A stretch of 64,000 nt of DNA, taken from assembly GCF_016888005.1 (NCBI RefSeq), contig NZ_JAFDVE010000022.1, forward strand, positions 1 to 64,000. The letters are read 5' to 3'. Source of the stretch: Phycicoccus sp. CSK15P-2 (lineage in GTDB: Bacteria; Actinomycetota; Actinomycetes; Actinomycetales; Dermatophilaceae). Below, piece by piece: positions 59,929-64,000 of the stretch. Each line of letters opens with the position of its first letter. Position 1 is the first letter of the stretch. The notes below the pieces were generated by a model that had not been told where the DNA came from, did not search any database, and was given only the letters and a program-made list of their open reading frames with translations. The position numbers and the translations under genes were made by a program.

Positions 59929-60455
59929 GTGCTCGAGCGGGCGCGGGTGATGCTGCGCGAACGGGGCGCCGACGGCTTGGCGCTCCGTGAGATCGCAGGT
60001 CACATCGGCGTCACACACGCCGCTCCGCGACGCTACTTCCCGGACCGCCAGGCTCTGCTCGACGCGCTCGCCGTCGACGGCTTGGCCCGGCTGGGTGCGC
60101 GGCTGCGCACGGCCGCCGACGCGTCATCGGAGCACCATGTCCGGGTCCGCGCGCTCGCCGCGGCCTACATCGACCTCGCCGACACGGACGCGACCTCCTC
60201 GCGGTCATGTTCGCGCACCACGACGGGCCCGAGCACGAGGCCGTCGCGGAGAGCGCCGTCCAGGCGTTCACGCCCGTTCTCGAGGTCTTCCGCGGCCAGG
60301 ACGACGAGGGCGGCGCGCCGGAACGGACAGCGGTGATCTTCCTGGCCACACTGCAGGGCACCGCCGGCCTCGTCGCGTGCGGTGTCATCCCGGTCGCCGA
60401 GGTCGGGCCGGTGGTCGACGACGTCGTCGGACGGTTCACGGACACGGCTCGCTGA
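59929..60455 (+). pseudogene. TetR-family regulator remnant with frame break
   Basis: The DNA-binding part is typical: HHGNLRQAVLERARVMLRER, ALREIAGHIGVTHAAPRRYF, DRQALLDALAVDG. The conserved HHGN start segment (about 59905) has no ATG/GTG before it; the frame comes directly out of the XRE stop. The frame then breaks near 60190; in the next frame MFAHHDGPEHEAVAESAVQA continues the ligand domain to a stop at 60455. One lost base near 60190 explains the break. Lack of a start plus a frameshift suggests decay. Confidence 0.6.
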
Positions 60456-60476
60456 GACGCCCGTCCGGGCACCGGG

Positions 60477-61862
60477 TCAGCACTCGATGACGTTGACGGC
60501 GAGCCCGCCGCGTGCGGTCTCCTTGTACTTGACCTTCATGTCGCGGCCGGTGTCGCGCATCGTCTTGATGGCCTTGTCGAGCGAGACGACGTTCGAGCCG
60601 TCGCCGCGCAGCGCGATGCGGGCCGCGGTGATCGCCTTGACCGAGGCGACGGCGTTGCGCTCGATGCACGGGATCTGGACGAGTCCGCCCACGGGGTCGC
60701 AGGTGAGCCCGAGGTTGTGCTCGATGCCGATCTCGGCGGCGTTCTCGACCTGCTTCGGGGTGCCGCCGAGCACCTCGGCGAGCGCGCCGGCGGCCATCGA
60801 GCAGGCCGACCCGACCTCGCCCTGGCAGCCGACCTCGGCCCCGGAGATCGACGCGTTCTCCTTGTACAGCGACCCGATCGCCGCGGCGGTGAGCAGGAAG
60901 TCGACGACGCCGTCGTCGTCAGCGCCCGGGACGAACCGCGTGTAGTAGTGCAGCACCGCGGGAATGATCCCCGCCGCGCCGTTCGTCGGGGCGGTGACGA
61001 TGCGTCCGCCGCTGGCGTTCTCCTCGTTGACCGCGAGCGCGTAGAGCGTGACCCAGTCCATCGCGGCGAGCGGGTCGCCGGCGTGCTCGCGCCGCAGCTG
61101 GAGCGCCAGTCGCGGGGCACGCCGCTGGACCTTGAGCCCGCCGGGCAGCACACCCTCAGTCCGGCAGCCGTTGTCGACGCACTCCTGCATCACGTGCCAG
61201 AGGTGCAGCAGCCCCTCGCGCACCTCCGCCTCCGTACGCCAGGAGAGCTCGTTGGCGAGCATGACGCCGCTGACCGGCAGCCCGGACTCGCGGCACCGCT
61301 CGAGCAGCTCGGCGCCGGTCGTGAACGGGTGGCGCACCGGGGTGGAGTCCGGGACGATCGCGCCCTGGCCGATCTCCTCCTCGCCGAGGACGAAGCCGCC
61401 GCCGACGGAGTAGAACTCACGGGTGCGCAGCGGCTCCTCGCCCTCGGCCGGCTCGGCCGACGCCCACGCCGTGAAGCGCATCCCGTTGGAGTGGAACGGC
61501 AGCCGCTCCTTGCGGTGCAGGACGATGTCGGCGTCCGGGTCGCAGGCGACGTCGCGCTCGGCGCCGAGCCGGAGCCGCCCCGAGGCGCGGACCTCGTCGA
61601 CCCGCCCCTCGGCGGTGCGTGGGTCGGTGGTCTCGGGTGCCTCACCCGCGAGGCCGAGGAGCACCGCCTTGAGCGACCCGTGCCCGTGACCGGTGGCGCC
61701 GAGCGAGCCGAAGAGCTCGCCGCGGACCCGGCCGACCTGCCCGAGCAGGCCGTCGGCGCGCAGCCCGTCGACGAAGAGGTGGGCGGCCCGCATCGGGCCG
61801 ACCGTGTGGGAGCTCGACGGCCCGATGCCGACGGAGAAGAGGTCGAACGCGGAGATGGCCAT
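60477..61862 (-). CDS. sdaA: L-serine ammonia-lyase (iron-sulfur dependent)
   Basis: A 461-aa one-chain L-serine dehydratase converting serine to pyruvate and ammonia. The beta-domain begins [20 protein letters not shown]. The alpha-domain holds the 4Fe-4S cysteines in [20 protein letters not shown] and [20 protein letters not shown], with [18 protein letters not shown] before them. Length and domain order match SdaA. ATG 61862 follows GAGGGG; a longer frame to 61895 would overlap the next gene's promoter. Convergent with the TetR remnant. Confidence 0.95.
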   Translation of the reverse strand: MAISAFDLFSVGIGPSSSHTVGPMRAAHLFVDGLRADGLLGQVGRVRGELFGSLGATGHGHGSLKAVLLGLAGEAPETTDPRTAEGRVDEVRASGRLRLGAERDVACDPDADIVLHRKERLPFHSNGMRFTAWASAEPAEGEEPLRTREFYSVGGGFVLGEEEIGQGAIVPDSTPVRHPFTTGAELLERCRESGLPVSGVMLANELSWRTEAEVREGLLHLWHVMQECVDNGCRTEGVLPGGLKVQRRAPRLALQLRREHAGDPLAAMDWVTLYALAVNEENASGGRIVTAPTNGAAGIIPAVLHYYTRFVPGADDDGVVDFLLTAAAIGSLYKENASISGAEVGCQGEVGSACSMAAGALAEVLGGTPKQVENAAEIGIEHNLGLTCDPVGGLVQIPCIERNAVASVKAITAARIALRGDGSNVVSLDKAIKTMRDTGRDMKVKYKETARGGLAVNVIEC

Positions 61863-61932
61863 GGCGCCCCTCAGTCTGTCACCCGCGACGCGCACCTGTG
61901 GAGGGGTGCGTCGCGCCGTCCCGGGCAGGGGC

Positions 61933-61938
61933 TACCGT
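61933..61938 (+). promoter_or_regulatory. -10 box, leaderless RecB-family gene
   Basis: TACCGT lies 7 nt before GTG 61946. Confidence 0.55.
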
Positions 61939-61945
61939 CGGTGGC

Positions 61946-62800
61946 GTGAGGACGACGGGGGAGCGCGACGGGCCGCGGCAGGCGGCCTTCCCCGGAATGC
62001 CCGAGCCGCTGTGGGGCGGTAGCCCGAGCAAGCTGCTCGCCTTCCTCGACTGTCCGCGCCGCTACCGGATGCAGTACCTCGACACCCCGCGCCCGCCGGC
62101 CCGGCCGCAGCGCGCGCACACCTCGCTCGGCATCGCCGTGCACAACGCACTGCGGGACTGGTGGGACCTGCCCGAGCGCACTCCGGAGGGCGGGGCGCGC
62201 CTGGTCGAGAAGGCCTGGATCGACGTCGGCTTCCGGGACGCCGTACAGTCCGGGCGCTGGAGGCAGCGGATGCGGGACGCCGTCGCCGGCTATCTCGAGC
62301 GCTCCGGGACGCAGGAGCGGCCGGTCGGCATCGAGCGCACCGTCTCCTTCGTCAGCGACGACCTGCGCGTCCAGGGCCGGGTCGACCGGCTCGACGACCG
62401 CGCCGGCGAGCTCGTCGTCGTCGACTACAAGACCTCCCGGCAGGTGCCGACGGATGACGACGCCCGCACGTCGCTGCCGCTCGCGCTCTACGCCGCCGCG
62501 GTGTGGAAGATGTTCCGCCGTCCGGTGCACCGGGTCGAGCTGCACCACGTCCCGTCGGGCACCGTCGTCGCCCACGAGCACACGCCCGAGTCGCTCGGCC
62601 GGCACGTCGAGCGGGCCCGGTCGATCATGCGCGACGCCCGGAAGGCCGACGCCGACTTCGCACGTCACGGCGTCGGGTCCACGATGTTCCCGCCGGTCAC
62701 CGGGCCGCTGTGCGGCTGGTGCGACCTGCGCGAGCACTGCCCCGAGGGGCAGGCCGCCGCACCCGAGAAGTCGGACTGGGCCGCACTCGGGGACGACTGA
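61946..62800 (+). CDS. RecB-family exonuclease (PD-(D/E)XK)
   Basis: A 284-aa nuclease of the Cas4/RecB-like type. The N-terminal cysteine in KLLAFLDCPRRYRMQYLD and the C-terminal CGWCDLREHCPEG provide four candidate Fe-S cysteines. The nuclease core is TSLGIAVHNAL (His), VQGRVDRLDDRAGELVVVDY and KTSR (the D...ExK motif, with E, V and K around 150-165). Such stand-alone proteins are common in actinobacteria; the precise repair role is unknown. No cas genes or CRISPR array are nearby. Confidence 0.88.
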   Translation: MRTTGERDGPRQAAFPGMPEPLWGGSPSKLLAFLDCPRRYRMQYLDTPRPPARPQRAHTSLGIAVHNALRDWWDLPERTPEGGARLVEKAWIDVGFRDAVQSGRWRQRMRDAVAGYLERSGTQERPVGIERTVSFVSDDLRVQGRVDRLDDRAGELVVVDYKTSRQVPTDDDARTSLPLALYAAAVWKMFRRPVHRVELHHVPSGTVVAHEHTPESLGRHVERARSIMRDARKADADFARHGVGSTMFPPVTGPLCGWCDLREHCPEGQAAAPEKSDWAALGDD

Positions 62801-62811
62801 CGGCCCGCGGC

Positions 62812-63768
62812 TCAGCCCAGCTCCTCGAGCACGGCGGGCAGCACCTCGTGCATGTCGCCGATGACGGCGTAGTCGGCCTTGGTCACCATCGGGGCGTCCG
62901 GGTCGGTGTTGACGGCGATGATCGTCCGGCTCGACGCACAGCCCGCCCAGTGCTGGATCGACCCGGAGATGCCGCACGCGAGGTAGAGGTCCGGGGCGAT
63001 CCGGGACCCGGTCTGCCCCACCTGCTCGTGGTGCGGCCGCCAGCCGAGCGAGGTGACGACCCGGGAGACCCCGACGGCGCCGCCCAGCCGCTCCGCCAGC
63101 CGGTCGACCGCGGCGAACCCGTCCGGGCCCCCGGCACCCCGTCCGGCGCCGACGACGACCTTGGCGGCGGTGAGCCCGGAGGTGTCACCGCTCTCGCGCT
63201 TCTCGACCCGGACGACCTGCGCGCGCAGGTCCTGGGGGTCGATCGTCAGGGCGAGGGGTGCCACCCGGGCCGCACCGGGAGCATCGGCGGCCGACGGCTC
63301 GACCGCGTGCCCGGCCATCGTCAGCAGGCGGACCCGGCCGTCGACCGTCGCGCGCTCCAGTGCCGCACCGCCGACGACCTGCCGCTGGACCACGAGTGGT
63401 GCGAGCGACTCGACGGCGACGACGTTGGCGGCCATCCGCAGGTTCCGGCGGGCGGCGACGTGGGCGAGCACCTCGTTGCCACGGCCGGTCCCCGGGGCGA
63501 CGACCAGGTCGGCGCGGGCGGCCCGCCCCGCGGCCTCGACGACTGCGGCCCAGGCAGCGGCGGCGTACCGCTCGAGCGCGGGGTCGCCGGCCTCGTGGAC
63601 GACGGCGACCCCGGCGTCCCGGCAGTCGGCGACCACGGCCTCGGGGGCGGGCCCGACGACGACCGCGTGCAGGTCGCCCGCCCCGAGGGAACGGGCGAAG
63701 GTCAGGGCCTCGCGGGAGACGAGCGAGGCCCGTCCCTCCTCGACCTCGACGAGGACGACGACGCTCAT
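62812..63768 (-). CDS. etfA: Electron transfer flavoprotein, alpha subunit
   Basis: A 318-aa subunit that carries the FAD. The C-terminal signature is present: VVTSLGWRPHHEQVGQTGSR, PDLYLACGISGSIQHWAG and IIAVNTDPDAPMVTKADYAV (FAD loop). The N-terminal domain starts MSVVVLVEVEEGRASLVSRE. ETF shuttles electrons from acyl-CoA dehydrogenases, such as the one at 28.8 kb, to the membrane. ATG overlaps the etfB stop (ATGA). Confidence 0.95.
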   Translation of the reverse strand: MSVVVLVEVEEGRASLVSREALTFARSLGAGDLHAVVVGPAPEAVVADCRDAGVAVVHEAGDPALERYAAAAWAAVVEAAGRAARADLVVAPGTGRGNEVLAHVAARRNLRMAANVVAVESLAPLVVQRQVVGGAALERATVDGRVRLLTMAGHAVEPSAADAPGAARVAPLALTIDPQDLRAQVVRVEKRESGDTSGLTAAKVVVGAGRGAGGPDGFAAVDRLAERLGGAVGVSRVVTSLGWRPHHEQVGQTGSRIAPDLYLACGISGSIQHWAGCASSRTIIAVNTDPDAPMVTKADYAVIGDMHEVLPAVLEELG

Positions 63769-64000
63769 CCGTGCACCACCTTGAGCTCGCGCAGCACGGC
63801 GACCAGGCCCGGCGCCGCGGCCGTGCCCTCGCCGATGACGGTGACCTCGTTCGGCGGCGGCTCGGGGACCGTGAGCGCCTCGCGGCCGGCGCCGACCGGA
63901 GACCCGGTCCAGCCGAGCGTCTCTACCTCGGCCTTCTTCGCCTTCATCCGCCCCACGACGCTGGGGTACTTCGGGGACACACCGCCCTCGAGGACGGTGG
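63765..64000 (-). CDS. etfB: Electron transfer flavoprotein, beta subunit (C-terminal part)
   Basis: The last ~78 codons of etfB; the gene continues beyond the window. It reads VSPKYPSVVGRMKAKKAEVE and then TVPEPPPNEVTVIGEG, the C-terminal part of ETF-beta with the AMP-binding and recognition-loop side. Overlaps etfA by 4 nt, giving the usual etfB-etfA order. Confidence 0.9.
   Translation of the reverse strand, partial: TVLEGGVSPKYPSVVGRMKAKKAEVETLGWTGSPVGAGREALTVPEPPPNEVTVIGEGTAAAPGLVAVLRELKVVHG

Noticed and set aside
61946-62800. Cas4-like gene as sign of a CRISPR system
   Set aside because: It is a stand-alone RecB-family nuclease; no repeats or other cas genes nearby.

Overview
This window is chromosomal DNA of a very GC-rich actinobacterium. 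The evidence is the codon use (third positions almost all G or C), a succinylase-type lysine branch (DapD/DapE), a DUF3117 micro-protein, and the gene order O-methyltransferase / sigE / zinc anti-sigma / htrA / tatB / mrp / MgtE_N-CBS, which is also found around sigE in Mycobacterium tuberculosis. Membership of the Micrococcales (Intrasporangiaceae or Dermatophilaceae type) is my guess and is not shown by any single gene. About twenty genes start at, or within a few bases of, a TANNNT-like -10 box placed 6-7 nt before the start codon, so leaderless transcription is common here.

Layout. 0.2-6.4 kb: citrate synthase, a MarR regulator, a lytic-transglycosylase-like protein, divergent dapD/dapE and a LOG-family hydrolase. 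6.4-10.6 kb: an overlapping operon of a small DivIVA-like membrane protein, an SRPBCC protein, a DivIVA-like domain fused to a large membrane protein, and a GT-C type mannosyltransferase. 10.7-20.4 kb: DUF3117, a 138-base tract containing only G and C, pepA, then the SigE envelope-stress locus with tatB, mrp, DUF1003 and MgtE_N-CBS genes. 20.7-23.7 kb: two CoA-ester lyases and an L,D-transpeptidase lipoprotein.

24.0-26.6 kb holds a compact, unassigned cluster: an E1/ThiF-like adenylyltransferase with an N-terminal peptide-recognition-like domain, a 22-codon gene with an excellent ribosome binding site, and an M50-like membrane metalloprotease that also begins with a PqqD-like domain. It looks like a small ribosomal-peptide (RiPP) modification system and is my main candidate for something undescribed. 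26.6-35.5 kb is housekeeping and catabolic core: an oxidoreductase, a frameshifted RIO kinase, an acyl-CoA dehydrogenase, a PIG-L deacetylase, a thioesterase, an Xaa-Pro aminopeptidase and DUF2332.

35.6-43.5 kb is a catabolic island that appears to cut off an acyl-CoA synthetase gene after about 33 codons. It has a divergent FCD-type GntR repressor and a seven-gene operon: MFS transporter, D-2-hydroxyacid dehydrogenase, tartrate/D-malate-type dehydrogenase, AtuA-like DUF1446, DUF4387 and a flavoprotein. A palindrome sits inside the operon promoter. The substrate is probably a hydroxylated or branched organic acid, but this is not determined.

43.7-64.0 kb: a doubly damaged beta-lactamase-like gene, a secreted metallopeptidase with a lectin domain, a MaoC hydratase, a SigE-family sigma factor with a membrane-anchored partner, PHP/MarC/purU genes, the choline-to-betaine operon betB-betA-betT, a damaged immunity-like gene, a divergent XRE-map pair, a TetR remnant, sdaA, a RecB-family nuclease, and etfA with the end of etfB. 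Four genes carry single-base frame breaks, several in or beside homopolymer runs. Together with the G/C-only tract, this means sequence error must be excluded before any of them is called a pseudogene. I saw no rRNA, tRNA, CRISPR array or transposase.
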